DNA of 64,000 nucleotides from Acanthosepion esculentum (taxonomy: Eukaryota > Mollusca > Cephalopoda > Sepiida > Sepiidae). Location of the stretch: contig OZ038485.1 of assembly GCA_964036315.1 (NCBI GenBank), positions 102,866,542-102,930,541 of the forward strand, read 5' to 3'. Below are positions 1-9,904 of the stretch, piece after piece (position 1 is the first letter of the stretch; the number at the start of each line of letters is the position of its first letter). The translations under genes and the position numbers were made by a program. Under the pieces are notes generated by a model. That model ran no database searches. It saw only the letters and a program-made list of their open reading frames with translations, and had not been told where the DNA came from.

Positions 1-141
1 ACCATAAACTATAAGATGCTTTTAAGTAATTTTAATACTTATTTTAATAATGACCTAAATAAATATACATTTAAAATTAAAGTAATAGTTAAGCAAATTT
101 AAATAATAAAATACGATTTTCTTCTATTAAAATTTCCACAG

Positions 142-145
<4 letters not shown>

Positions 146-175
<30 letters not shown>
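146..175. repeat. (TA)n microsatellite
   Basis: This is an uninterrupted alternating TA run in AT-rich flanking DNA. No gene is seen in 1-270. Confidence 0.95.
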
Positions 176-178
<3 letters not shown>

Positions 179-270
179 ATGCGATGAGAACGAAAGTAAT
201 ATATAAATTCCAATGTTTGCAGCGTTAATTAAAAAAAGAGCTCGATACAGGTAGTAGAATGATAATTATT

Positions 271-441
271 TATTTATTATAATTTTATCATATAGACAAA
301 ACCATTTTACTCACAACAAAGATGCAACTTGGTTTCAGTGCATTTTAACTGCACATCTACGGGTGAGGGTCGAAAATGCACTGAAACCAAGTTCCATCTT
401 TGTTGTGAGTAAAATGGTTTTGTCTATATGATAAAATTATA

Positions 442-448
<7 letters not shown>
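271..448. repeat. Near-perfect palindrome, 76-bp arms
   Basis: Arms 271-346 and 373-448 are reverse complements with one visible mismatch (C versus G inside the 'aagatg.aacttgg' segment). They are separated by a 26-bp loop (347-372). The right arm runs directly into a (TA)n run. As DNA or RNA it would fold into a long hairpin. It resembles a foldback or MITE-like element, but I recognise no transposase-type ends and cannot name a family. Confidence 0.9.

Positions 449-494
<46 letters not shown>
446..494. repeat. (TA)n microsatellite
   Basis: An alternating TA run follows the right arm of the 271-448 palindrome directly. It lies between that palindrome and the next one (531-628). Confidence 0.95.
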
Positions 495-499
<5 letters not shown>

Positions 500-530
500 T
501 CTCAGAGTTAACCTGTAAAAAAAGACTATG

Positions 531-648
531 TATAAAGGTAAAAGACAATAGGAAAACTGCATTATTAGCCACATTGGATGAAACGTGTTGGCTAATAATA
601 CAGTTTTCCTATTGTCTTTTACCTTATATATATATATATATATATATA
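531..648. repeat. Palindrome with ~40-bp arms plus (TA)n
   Basis: Arms at about 532-572 and 589-628 are reverse complements with one or two mismatches. The loop of about 16 bp contains 'ggatgaaacgtg'. A (TA)n run follows at 628-648. The arrangement (palindrome then TA run) repeats that at 271-494, with unrelated arm sequence. Confidence 0.85.
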
Positions 649-1215
649 CTCAAATATTGCTACTTTCTCGTGACTTAAAGTTTCATGTGGACTTTGAGTT
701 TAATCCATTGGGTACCTTGTACCTGAACTGGTTAAAGATTGTGAGACATTTTTTGTTATTTATATTTATATAATATATATGTTTATATATTTTTTTATAT
801 TTTATATCAAGCACCATTCTTATAGCATCCTTATTTGTTTTATTATACAATACTAGCAGGCTTCACAAAGTAAGATATATTCACTACTTGAAATCTTAGA
901 AACAAAACTTTTAAAGGAACATTTCATTCATAAATTGGCTTATAGTTAAGGAAAGTTTTACAAATAGATGCCAACTTGTTGAAGGCCAAGTAAAATGCAA
1001 ATTTCAAACACTTTTCTGCACTATATAAGATGATATTCCTAAACAGAACTATTTTCGATATGAAAATCAAAACAATCCTCAAATAAAAGACAGTAATGAA
1101 GAACGGTTAATTAATGAAGTAAACTTTTTTAAAATCAATATGCAAATTAGTTAAACCTGAAGAGTGATATTGCCTAGAAGTAGATAATATATAATACAGA
1201 TATTGAGCTTTTAAT
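649..1215. other. AT-rich intergenic, nothing recognised
   Basis: No open reading frame, repeat family or structured element could be supported here. The sequence is AT-rich and non-repetitive. Confidence 0.6.
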
Positions 1216-1225
1216 GTGTACCTTA

Positions 1226-1543
1226 AGGTCGTGTCTACTTATCATCTCTCAGTTGTGTCTCTGTCTTTAGGCAGAGTGCGTTCAGGGACTTCTCTGTCAA
1301 AGGTCAGAGGTGCAAGTGAGGAAAATCATACTGAAGAGGTGCGCCAACCCTGGGGAACAGCTACCCGAGCCCACACCCTCCCATTGCACCAGAGGGAGGG
1401 ATCGGTGTACCAAGGACAGCACAACTGATGGTTGTGATGACTATGGGGAATTTTTCTTCCTGTCCCAGGCGTACACACTCAGGTTCCCACCTAAAAATAG
1501 ACGTGTCACATCTCGTCCTAGTGGGAGGACAGAGTATTTTCAC
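1226..1543 (+). repeat. Interspersed repeat, family shared with 19509-19838
   Basis: About 300 bp align with 19551-19830, from 'ctctcagttg.gtctctgtc' through 'cattgcaccagag' to 'cgtcctagtgg'. The copy at 19509 is flanked by a 15-bp target-site duplication, so this is a mobile element. It is GC-richer than its surroundings. Short open frames across it are incidental. I see no tRNA- or 5S-like promoter, so the class (SINE or other non-autonomous element) is unresolved. Confidence 0.75.
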
Positions 1544-1735
1544 TATATTAATTTTATCTTATAAATTGTCCCGTTCTGTCACCCATGAAATAAAAATAGT
1601 TGTTTGTACAGAAAATAAGAATCTACGTACATCAAATCGTCTTTAAATTAAGTGGCAGCAGAAGAATTATTGTTGAACTTTTAAAAGGTAAGCTTAAACA
1701 TTAATTCAATATTTAAATGCATTGATCAATTTTGA

Positions 1736-1788
1736 GTTTGAGCCTAGTGGTCTCTGATTGAGGTTGAAGTAGACCACTAGGCTCAAAC
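1736..1788. repeat. Perfect 18-bp inverted repeat
   Basis: Arms 1736-1753 and 1771-1788 ('gtttgagcctagtggtct' and its complement) are perfect, with a 17-bp spacer. Function unknown. Confidence 0.85.
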
Positions 1789-1870
1789 CCTCATTCATTA
1801 ACTCAAGATGGCTTGTAACTTTGTGCTACATTTCCAGAAGTGAGTCGGGCTGATAATATTTCAGTACACC

Positions 1871-1901
1871 TTTGTGTGTGTGTGTGTGTGTGTTATTATA
1901 A

Positions 1902-1936
<35 letters not shown>
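1871..1936. repeat. (TG)n then (TA)n microsatellite
   Basis: A TG run (about 1871-1891) is followed by a TA run (about 1907-1936) that abuts the head of the SINE at 1937. Confidence 0.9.
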
Positions 1937-1938
<2 letters not shown>

Positions 1939-2290
1939 GCATGTGACCGAGTGGTTAGAACATACACTTTCAGACCATGAGGCCCAGGTTTGAATCTCAC
2001 CAGGGTCAGTTTGTCAGAAAGTTGACTTCCTGATATTATCGGTCTGGAGGAGACAATCCCAATGTGCGGAACTTTTGAAAAGTATCTGAAAAGCATATCA
2101 CAGGTAGACGCAAGACTTTTGAGTGAAATTGGGTAGACGGAACCCTTGATGCCATCAATGGTTATGCTAGCACAAAGTCACAGGTCATCATGACCAAGAG
2201 TTTAAGCATGCTAGTCTCTCTCCCAGAAACTGTAACTAAGGTCTGCTCAGCATAGTTGCAGTATAAACTTGGACAAACACAAATGTCCCT
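1937..2290 (+). mobile_element. tRNA-derived SINE
   Basis: The head has a tRNA-like A box ('gagtggttagaaca') about 50 bp upstream of a B box ('ggtttgaatctc'), the internal RNA polymerase III promoter arrangement of tRNA-derived SINEs. The body shows no coding potential. The 3' boundary is uncertain because the tail merges into an inverted repeat that begins near 2369. Confidence 0.7.
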
Positions 2291-2368
2291 GTGCAGTCAT
2301 ATGCAATGGGGATTAGCTAGCAACCCTAATAACTGGTATTCTTGGATATGATTGTCCAGCCAAGTGGG

Positions 2369-2548
2369 CATTGAGGTCAATATCAAGAGTTGACAGTCTG
2401 TTTCATGCTTCAATGCAATTATCAGGCCATGTGGCTGTTGAAGAAACACCAATGTACCTGTACAGATGTGTGCAACAAGAATTAGCATGGCCTGACAGTT
2501 TTGTTTCAGCATGAAACAGATTGTTGCCAATGGGTGTTGACCTCAATA
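2369..2548. repeat. Diverged inverted repeat
   Basis: Arms at about 2369-2409 ('ttgaggtcaa...tgtttcatgct') and 2508-2548 are reverse complementary with several mismatches. Between them lies a second, nested inversion ('tcaggccatg' / 'catggcctga'). Together they suggest a foldback element. Confidence 0.65.
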
Positions 2549-2634
2549 TCCATTTTATATTTACATACACTCTATCCCTGATATTGAACACTTTGACTCA
2601 TAAAATAGCATACCTTAAAACCATAGCATACCTT

Positions 2635-2636
<2 letters not shown>

Positions 2637-2684
<48 letters not shown>
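2637..2684. repeat. (TA)n microsatellite
   Basis: An alternating TA run of about 48 bp. Confidence 0.95.
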
Positions 2685-2687
<3 letters not shown>

Positions 2688-2859
2688 TCAGTCTCAAGGA
2701 GCCATGGAGTCTCTAAGGGTGGTTTGCTGATCCCTGTTACAGATATCTGTTCAGGTATATTTGTGTTTCTTCTACACATACAGAACAAACCTGTTGTTTC
2801 TATGGCAACCATGCCAAGTGGAATTTAGTTGCAGTCCTTTGGATAGAGTGGATAATCTG

Positions 2860-3150
2860 GCAACTTAATCTGGGAGTTAAACAAGGCCAATTGGCTCAAA
2901 CTGTTGGTCACAAAGACTTGTGACTTTGTAATTCCAAACAGCTTCATCAGCCCAATTTCACTTACAAGGCATGGATCAACCCAAGGTACAGTGTTCAGGC
3001 ACATCCTAACAATGATGCATGCTAGGTTTATCTCCCCAGGTTGATATTATCAAGATGTCACCACCCTAACATATCAACTCTGGTGACATCCAAACCCGGG
3101 TTTCATGGTTAGATTGTTAAGACCTTAACAACATGGCCATGCACCCAAAT
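2860..3150 (-). mobile_element. tRNA-derived SINE, minus strand
   Basis: Read on the minus strand from about 3150, the head 'catggccatgttgttaag' provides an A-box-like element. A B-box-like 'gggtttggatgtc' follows at the expected spacing. The body runs toward 2860. The exact tail was not determined. A (TC)n run lies just outside at 3180-3196. Confidence 0.6.
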
Positions 3151-3159
3151 AAAAAATAA

Positions 3160-4414
3160 AATAATGAGTTGTGTATTTTTCTCTCTCTCTCTCTCACACG
3201 TAGGAATTATTCAGTACAGCCACATTGCTACCGAATTTGATACAAGGTCATTTTAAAGTGGGTGTATGGCATTACCCTGCAAAAATTACCCAAGCCCATT
3301 TGGCACTTTTCCTTTTTGTGGACACCTCAAGCACTGGCCAGTAAACCAAGCACCCTTCTGAGGAGAGGTATTGCTTGAGGGGAAGGCCCCCTAGGGTTTG
3401 GGCTTAATATTTTTTGAAAGTCCTTTGCTTCTATAATAAATTTGATCATGAATGTTCAGCGGGTAGTTGAGAAGTCAGTCAAAACATGTAGTGAACACAA
3501 AGTGCCATAATTCAAAATCAGGTAAAAAAATAAGCGAGTAATGTTCAAGAAATATTTTTTTATTTTATTTTATTTTTTTTTTTAAATGAATCATGTTTAA
3601 ATTGTGCTCAGATTTTCCCTTTGGCTCATTTTGTTCCTTTACAGATACACGCGATCTAAAAATAATTTACACACACACACCACACATACATTACATACAT
3701 ATGATCTAAATCCTCTTGGAAATTCAATATGGATTACCAATAATTTTATTATTAATATATATATATATATAGCTTATAATTTTTAAAAACAAGGATCATA
3801 ACATTCATCAAGTGATTTGTAGGTTAATGCATCTTTAAAATTTTGTTTGAGAAGGGATTTCGCCAATTTTATATCATTAACTTTACTAATCTACTTTTTG
3901 TATGAATGATTCATTGTAATATAAATTGAACTGCACCACCTATTTTATATATATATATATATATATATATGAAGCCTTTTTTACAGCATTTAGATACCAC
4001 ATGCTGATATTTGGCAAAGGTGCCAATCCAAACATAAATAATTAAGTACATAATACAAACCATAAAATATTTAATAATAGCAATATAATAATAGTAATAA
4101 TAAATATTAATATTTATATCACAATCATGAAACCCGTAACTCCTGAACAACAGTAGATGTGGGGTTTCCTGGGTAAGATAGCCCAACCCTCTCCAGGATA
4201 CATTTATATAGTAATATATAATAAAATTTTACTGTCACTATTGTTAGTAAAATATTTTAACTCAAAAATAGATTGGTTAATACTTTCAGCATTAATAGTA
4301 GCAAAAGTCATTTATTTTGACTGGTGCTATAAATGCATCTCAAATTTGATTTATGAAGCAAAAAAAAGGACCTTTTTTGTCATGTGGAATGGAAAGGATT
4401 GGATGACCAAATTG
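3160..4414. other. AT-rich intergenic with short TA runs
   Basis: Contains a short piece (about 3235-3290, 'gatacaaggtcattttaa') matching the repeat family at 25078-25680, and small (TA)n runs at about 3757-3770 and 3946-3970. No coding signal was found. Confidence 0.55.
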
Positions 4415-4545
4415 GCATATCTTATTTTATATTTCAATTTTATATGGGAATAAATAAACATTATTAAAGCAATGAAATTGTAGTAGAATAGTCTATCAAA
4501 CATGCCAATAAAAATTGTTAAAATAAATCATGATATAAAGGTTGG
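4415..4545 (+). repeat. Direct repeat, partner at 8758-8880
   Basis: The segment from 'cttattttatatttcaatt' through 'ccaataaaaattgttaaa' to 'aaaggtt' is matched, with substitutions and small indels, at 8758-8880 in the same orientation. The two copies bracket the LINE and mariner fragments between them. Confidence 0.75.
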
Positions 4546-4570
4546 AAGAGGAATGGCCGCCTGACCGCCC

Positions 4571-4593
4571 TGCCCCCCCCCGCCCCCCCCCCC
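4571..4593. repeat. Poly-C tract
   Basis: A run made almost entirely of C, conspicuous in AT-rich DNA, lies upstream of the GC-rich LINE that starts near 4862. It is prone to sequencing error and may form i-motif or G-quadruplex structures. No function is inferred. Confidence 0.8.
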
Positions 4594-5342
4594 ACCAGCA
4601 CTTGTTGCATGGCATGGAATAGGTAAGCCTTAAATTTTCGACATTGTCTTGTTTTTTTTTTATTTGTATTTTTGTTTTTGTTTTTTTGCTTTTTGTTAAC
4701 CGCCGCTATTGGACCTCCTAACATATCTTATTTTAGAACTAACTATTCTAACCTAACTCGTAATATTACATTTTGTTTTTTTTTAAATATAGGTCAATGG
4801 GATTTTAACTAAGTTAAAACTTACTGTTTGTTTTGTCATCATTGTATATGTTATATGTAATAGGAGTAGGTAGGCTTTCCTACCGCCCGGTCTACACTCC
4901 TCCCCCTTCTATTGAACACGATTAGAGGCTCAAACCTTGTTTCGTGTTTAGGAAGGGGTTTCTGGATCTCTCTCTCTCTCTGGCCTCTGTACGGGTGCCG
5001 CTGTGTTTCTCCAGTGATGCGTGCAGTCTGTGGCATTGCCTGTTCATTCTGAGGGTACACGGTTGACAGTTCCCTGGTTGCTGTTTCCGACTGGTAGTTA
5101 GGAGCCCTAACTCTTGCGTAGCGTCTTGAGCGGCACCTCTGATCAACAGTTGCATAATATCGGGGTGTCTGTAGTGCCATGTCGCGCATGGATAAGTGTC
5201 CCTGCAGTCATCTCCGGTGGGCAACCCTGAGGCCACATTATGATTCAGGCTGTGCCAAACCCCCTCTCTGCCCGCGTCATGGGTGATAACCGTCGGCTTC
5301 TTTTAACTCAGGCCTTCTCTTCTTCCAACACCAATTATTCAC

Positions 5343-5915
5343 ATGAACTACAAAAACCAGAAATATAAACCTAAACCAGCCTTCCAAAAATCACCCAAAC
5401 CTTTAAATATCTCCTTCTCCAACATCCGTGGCATTAGAACCAACTTCTGCAGCGTTGAATCTTTCCTCATTGCTAAGTGCCCGGATATACTGGCCCTGTG
5501 TGAGACCAATCTTGACTCCTCTATCCCTTCCTCTGATCTCTTGATCCCTGGATACCTTCCTCTCCTCAGAAAAGACTCTCTAACCCACATGCATGGCCTG
5601 GGTGACTACATCAAGGACCATCTCCCTCTGGCTAGAGAGTGCTCTCTCAAATCGCCAGATCATTCATACTTGTGTCTCCGGCTATCTCTTCTCAATGCTG
5701 TAAGCTATCTTTTCTTCCTCTACCGCTCTCCATCCTCTCAGGACTGTGGGATACTCGATGTCATTTCTGACAGCATAGATAGGGACCTCTCTGTCCATCC
5801 GTACGCTTTGGCAATTTTAACGCCCATCACAACCAGTGGCTTAAGAACGCTACTACCGACCTCGCAGGCATTCATACTCTCAACTTTTCAGTCTCTCAAT
5901 CCCTCACTCAGATAA
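5343..5915 (+). pseudogene. LINE endonuclease (EEP-type), broken
   Basis: This 190-codon open frame corresponds to the N-terminal endonuclease of a LINE polyprotein, which nicks target DNA to prime reverse transcription. The visible signature is 'NIRGIRTNF' followed by 'PDILALCETNLDSSI', matching the early motifs of exonuclease-endonuclease-phosphatase domains in this class. The conserved catalytic block expected next is out of frame: the frame shifts near 5810, and the last 35 or so residues are not LINE-like. The endonuclease C-terminus continues in the frame of the downstream reverse transcriptase. The ATG chosen is simply the first available. Confidence 0.8.
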
Positions 5916-5986
5916 TCGATTTCCCCACGCGTTTTGCTTACAACCGTGACTGTAAGGCCTCACTCCTCGACCTGTGTTTAACCTCC

Positions 5987-7819
5987 ATGCCTGAGTCTTA
6001 TAGTGCCATGCAGCTCTGTCCTATCGGTAACTCCGATCATGCTGTAGTGTCTGTTAGCATCTCCTTCAGCCCCACCCCCTGCAAAGAGCCTCCTACCACC
6101 AGAACCACATTCTGCTACCAACGGGCTGACTGGGACTCGTTTCGTGACTTCCTCCGCGATGTCCCCTGGTATGCTGTATTTAAGCTCCCCATTCAAGATT
6201 GTGCTTCAGAGGTCTCTTCCTGGGTTAAAGCTGGAATCGACGTTTTCATCCCCTCCATGAAATTCAAGGTCAAACCGCGCTCCTCCCCCTGGTTCACAGC
6301 TCCTTGCTCAGCCACCATTGCCCATAGGAACCACTTCTTCCACCGTTTTTGTAGTGATATGTCCGACTTCAATAGACGTCTATTTACCTCTACCCCTAAC
6401 GAGTGTAAGCGTATCATCGACGATGCCAAGTCACTATTTGCTGCTCGGATGAAGGAACATATTGCATCCCGCAAATTTGGCTCCAAAGATTATTGGCACC
6501 TCTGCAAGAGCGTTCTGAACAATAGCAAACCCTCCATTCCTCCCCTGTTCAATCAGTTTGAGGTCCTGACCACCTCTGCCGACAAGGCTGAATGCTTTGC
6601 CCAGAAGTTTTCTTCCAATTCAACGCTAGACTCTTCTGGGGTACCCTTGCCCGATTTTCCTCCCAGAACTGAGGCCCTCTTGAACGGATTGCACATAACC
6701 TCGTCGTCGGTATTGGGCATTATTTCTAACTTAGATCACCACAAGGCTACTGGTGGTGACGAGATACCAGCCATTGTCCTGAAGAAATGCGCGCCTGAAC
6801 TGGTGCCTGCCCTCTCTAAATTATACAACCGCTGCCTCAAGGAGTCTTGTTTTCCTGACTGCTGGAAGTCCTCAACCATTGTTCCTGTCTTTAAGAACTC
6901 TGGTGACCTCTCCGACCCTTCCAATTACCGTCCTATCAGTCTCCTACCCCTCTTCGGCAAAGTCTTCGAGGCCATTATCAACACCGAAGTGATTAATCAT
7001 CTGATATCCCATGATCTGCTCTCAGACAAGCAGTATAGTTTCCGCTTTGTCCGATCTACGGCCGATGTGCTTATGGCCATCACTGAATTTCTCTACCAAG
7101 CTATCCATAATTACGGTGAAGCTCGTGCCGTGGCCCTAGACATCTCCAAAGCATTTGATAGAGTTTGGCATGCCGGCCTTCTTCGCAAGCTCCAGGGTTA
7201 TGGTATCACAGGTCAATTGTTTGACCTAATACAATCATTCCTGTCAAACCAGGAATTGAAGGTCGTTCTCAGTGGATTCATCTCCAGCTCCTATCCCACT
7301 AACGCAGGTGTTCCTCAAGGCTCCATCCTAGGCCCTACTCTGTTCCTCATATTTATAAATGACCTTTCTGATGCCATAGACTCCCAAGTCGGCATCTACG
7401 CTGAAGACACCACAATTTACTCCTGCCTCAAACACAAATCTAGTGATGCTGACAAAGTTAACCTGGCAGCTCAAATTGAAAAGGACCTCCAATCGGTTGT
7501 GAACTGGGGCGAGAAATGGATGGTTAACTTTAACGCCTCTAAAACAAAACTGCTCTCTATTAACCACCACAAGGATCCATCCCTGCATCCCATTAGAATG
7601 TCTGAAGACCAACTTCTCGAGAGCTCCTCTCTGCGGCTGCTAAGTCTCACGCTGTCTGCTGATCTGAGATGGAACAAATACATCGAGTCAGTTGCATCAC
7701 CCACCGCAAGGAAAGTTGGTTCCCTGTGCCGAGCCAGGAAATTTTTCTCCCCGGAATCGATCCTCCAAGTCTATAAATCAACCATTCACCCTTGCAATAT
7801 TTTCATTTCTGTGTTTTGA
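5987..7819 (+). pseudogene. LINE reverse transcriptase, catalytic motif altered
   Basis: A 610-codon open frame holds the reverse transcriptase of the LINE. Ordered motifs are visible: 'NYRPISLLPLFGKVFEAII' (fingers), 'ALDISKAFDRVWH' with the first catalytic Asp near residue 385, 'NAGVPQGSILGP' near residue 440, and 'YAEDT' near residue 471 where the family has Y-A-D-D. The Asp to Glu change in the metal-binding pair predicts an inactive or impaired enzyme. The N-terminal ~40 residues ('SDHAVVSVSI') are the end of the endonuclease domain. The last ~20 residues come from flanking DNA, and the C-terminal domain seen at 14217-14892 is absent. Long open frames on the opposite strand here are shadows. 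Confidence 0.88.
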
Positions 7820-7879
7820 AACTGAGAATGTATTTCTTTTTCAATACAGAATGAAAATTTAAATAACAACATGATAATT

Positions 7880-8285
7880 CTTGTTTTATGAGCCACATCC
7901 CTTCAAGTTGTTGATGATCATGACTCTCCCCAGTTTCTTATCCTTTGTATCTCTAAACAACATTTGTCGTATGGCATTTAGGTAACCTCTTACCTTGAGT
8001 ATTACATGAGTGTGTCCAATTCTCCAAACCCTCTTTCCTCATTATGTACCCCAGAAATTTAAACTCTCTGATTCTAGTGTTCGTTTTGTTTTCATTTTCC
8101 TTAAAACTGACTCATTGTTCACATATTCCATCTATAGTAGTTTCAACATCCTTCTATAGAAGTAAATCTCTGTTTCTTTAAGTCTCCTCTTCATCTGTCC
8201 AGCTGCTTCATCATGTTCTCCTTAATCTTGTCTATGGACTGAAATCTTTTATTTTGGCCTGCAGTTTTAGCATTAGGGAAAATCA
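7880..8285 (-). mobile_element. LINE 3' fragment, same family as 60960-61480
   Basis: The block from 'ccacatcccttcaa' through 'ccctctttcctcattat' and 'aagtct.ctcttcatc' aligns with 61010-61390. On the minus strand the better-preserved copy encodes a reverse-transcriptase C-terminal region containing 'MKKRLEAAEIGFGRRMLRI'. This copy is more decayed. Confidence 0.7.
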
Positions 8286-8755
8286 GAAATAACAGAGAGC
8301 CAAATCTGGCCTACTGCGGGAGTGACAGATGTAACTGATGCAATGTTTCGTGAAAAGACTCCAGACAAAATGTGAAGAATGGTCAGTCAACATATTCAAA
8401 ATGGCTGGATCTTTTCTGGACAGCACATGGAGTCTCCACATCTGCCAATCCTTGGAGTGTCAATCACCAAAAATTCTTTTTTTGATTGTGACCCAGCACA
8501 TGTTTAACATTTTTTGCATGTTCTGTTTGTTAAAAAAAGGTCTTCTAGAACTCGGATCCCATTCAACAGCTTCCCAAGCAAACTTGAAATGTTGGTACCA
8601 ACATTTTATCTGTGCTTCACGCATGGAATCATCCCCAAAAGCTTTATTGTCTGCAGATGACTGTAAAATTTTCAAGCAAAGCTTTAAGCATATTTACTAT
8701 GAATGCAACAGTCAGCATACAAGTTCCCTCAGTGATGTCTCATAGATGAGAGTAA
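8285..8755 (-). pseudogene. mariner-like transposase remnant, internally deleted
   Basis: On the minus strand the segment encodes a helix-turn-helix-like stretch ('KAFGDDSMREAQIKCWYQHF', compare 'QASGDDAMEKMQIREWYNCF' at 47575-48085). This pattern is typical of N-terminal DNA-binding domains of mariner transposases. Near 8300 a degraded relic of the 'SPDLA.CDFWLF' block found around the third catalytic acidic residue is discernible. The central catalytic region is missing and stops interrupt the frame. An open frame on the plus strand over the same bases is not meaningful. Confidence 0.6.
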
Positions 8756-8757
8756 CC

Positions 8758-8880
8758 TCAGATCTTATTTTATGCTTCAATTTTATATGGGAATGGATGA
8801 ACATTATTAAAACAATTAAATTATAGTCTGCCAAACATTCCAATAAAAATTGTTAAACTAAATCATTAGGTAAAGGTTAA
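8758..8880 (+). repeat. Direct repeat, partner at 4415-4545
   Basis: This is the second copy of the AT-rich 120-bp block described at 4415, with moderate divergence. Confidence 0.75.
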
Positions 8881-9410
8881 TTTTAGTCTATGTCATCATT
8901 ACGGCTTCTTACTGAAAAACTCTCGGTCGATAATTCATTATTACTCTTTATGGCATATACCTTGAATCCATGTTAAAAACTCAGAATGTGTAATTAGTAA
9001 ATACTAAATTTTCCAAATAACTCAGTGTATGGATTAGTTATAACAAATTTAGTGTAGAAGAAAAGGAAATTGAACATTGAATAGGCTGCACTTGAGGTAG
9101 TTTCACCCAATACCACAAATTGCTACAAAACCAAAACATTACATTGAAAACTTGAGTCATGTTCTTAAATAGTCTTGTCAGATCAAGATGGATGTTATGC
9201 ATGGCACCAAACCAATTCAAAAATATCTAAAGTCTCAGCTGTATACAACTGCTTTCTAAGATTAATGGTTAATAAAGTCTTTAAGTGAGTGAAGCCTGAA
9301 GGTCTTGGCAAAGACAATCTTTTTAGAACATTGTGGACTGGTGCTACAGAATCACAAACAAAGAACTGTACCAAATAAGAGAAACTGAATCACTTATTAT
9401 CAAGAGCAAG
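8881..9410. other. Unassigned, no gene seen
   Basis: AT-rich DNA without supported genes. About 9230-9400 is less AT-rich and may be an old transposon fragment, but I could not match it to anything else in the window. Confidence 0.4.
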
Positions 9411-9529
9411 GCTTACAGCCACATCATATTGAAACACCAGTTCCCATAGGATCACCGAAGTTAAGCAACATCAAGCTTGGTCAGTACCTAGATGAGTGAC
9501 CACTTGGGAATACCAGATGCTGTAAGCTT
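9411..9529 (+). mobile_element. 5S-rRNA-like module of a composite SINE
   Basis: The 119-bp length and overall order match eukaryotic 5S rRNA. Recognisable blocks are the start 'gcttacagccacatcat', the internal control region 'gatcaccgaagttaagcaac', 'ggtcagtacctagatgagtg', 'gaccacttgggaataccag' and the end 'tgctgtaagctt'. It is immediately followed by a tRNA-SINE body, and a second such pair exists at 13494. I therefore read it as the 5' promoter module of a SINE and not a 5S gene. There is no T-run terminator after it. Confidence 0.85.
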
Positions 9530-9742
9530 GGATGTGCGGGTGATATAATGGATAATGGCTCTGAATTATTAATTGTAGAGCCAAGTTCCAATTCCTGTTG
9601 GGTTTGCTATATTCACTTATGTGCTGATATCTTTAGGAAATGTATGAATATAGCTCTTTTCCCCCCAACTATGGGTTAATTGGTAAGACTTTTATCACTA
9701 AACCATTATTATCTCAAAAAAAATTCTTACAATCTAAAAATC
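9530..9742 (+). mobile_element. tRNA-SINE body fused to the 5S-like module
   Basis: The A-box region 'gatataatggataatggctc' and B-box region 'agccaagttccaattcc' match the heads of SINEs at 57070-57568 and 13610-13860. The body contains 'tatattcacttatgtgctg', 'aactatgggttaattgg' and the tail 'attcttacaatctaaaa'. The 5S-like module ends at 9529 with no spacer, so the promoter region is 5S plus tRNA in tandem. Confidence 0.8.
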
Positions 9743-9744
9743 GA

Positions 9745-9825
9745 AACCCAACTGGAATTTAAGCTTGGCTCTCGTTCCAAGCTAACATCCATTGCACCAC
9801 AACACAATTGTATGAAGGTATTTTT
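9745..9825 (-). mobile_element. tRNA-SINE head fragment, minus strand
   Basis: On the minus strand 'ggtgcaatggatgttagctt' and 'gagagccaagcttaaattcc' correspond to the A- and B-box regions of the same SINE class. It faces the SINE at 9530 tail to tail. Confidence 0.6.
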
Positions 9826-9904
9826 TTTAAAGCAAGTTTACCCCAAGCAATGCAGTAAAGCCTCTAAGACACAAGGTATGTGGAAGAATTAGAAAGCAGA
9901 AACA

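Larger units (their letters stand above)
4862..7820 (+). mobile_element. Non-LTR retrotransposon (Jockey/CR1-type LINE), defective
   Basis: This GC-richer block carries an apurinic-type endonuclease region followed by a reverse transcriptase, the order of the Jockey/CR1 group of LINEs. The 5' part (4862-5342) has no recognisable protein and may be 5' leader. A frameshift near 5810 separates endonuclease and reverse transcriptase. The catalytic motif is altered, and the 3' end stops abruptly near 7798. Sister fragments at 14217-15012 and, on the minus strand, 9905-10690 and 19270-20395 continue further, so this copy has lost its 3' end. The clade is inferred from motif style only. Confidence 0.88.

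Noticed and set aside
4851..5236. Minus-strand frames of 104-112 codons with Arg-rich sequence
   Set aside because: They lie antisense to the GC-rich LINE 5' part and show no motif; treated as shadows.
6193..7704. Minus-strand frames of 60-100 codons
   Set aside because: Antisense shadows of the LINE reverse transcriptase.
5343..7819. An intact, active LINE
   Set aside because: Endonuclease and reverse transcriptase are out of frame, the catalytic Asp pair is altered, and the 3' end is missing.
9411..9529. Functional 5S rRNA gene
   Set aside because: The control region is mutated, no terminator follows, and it is fused to a SINE body like a second copy at 13494.
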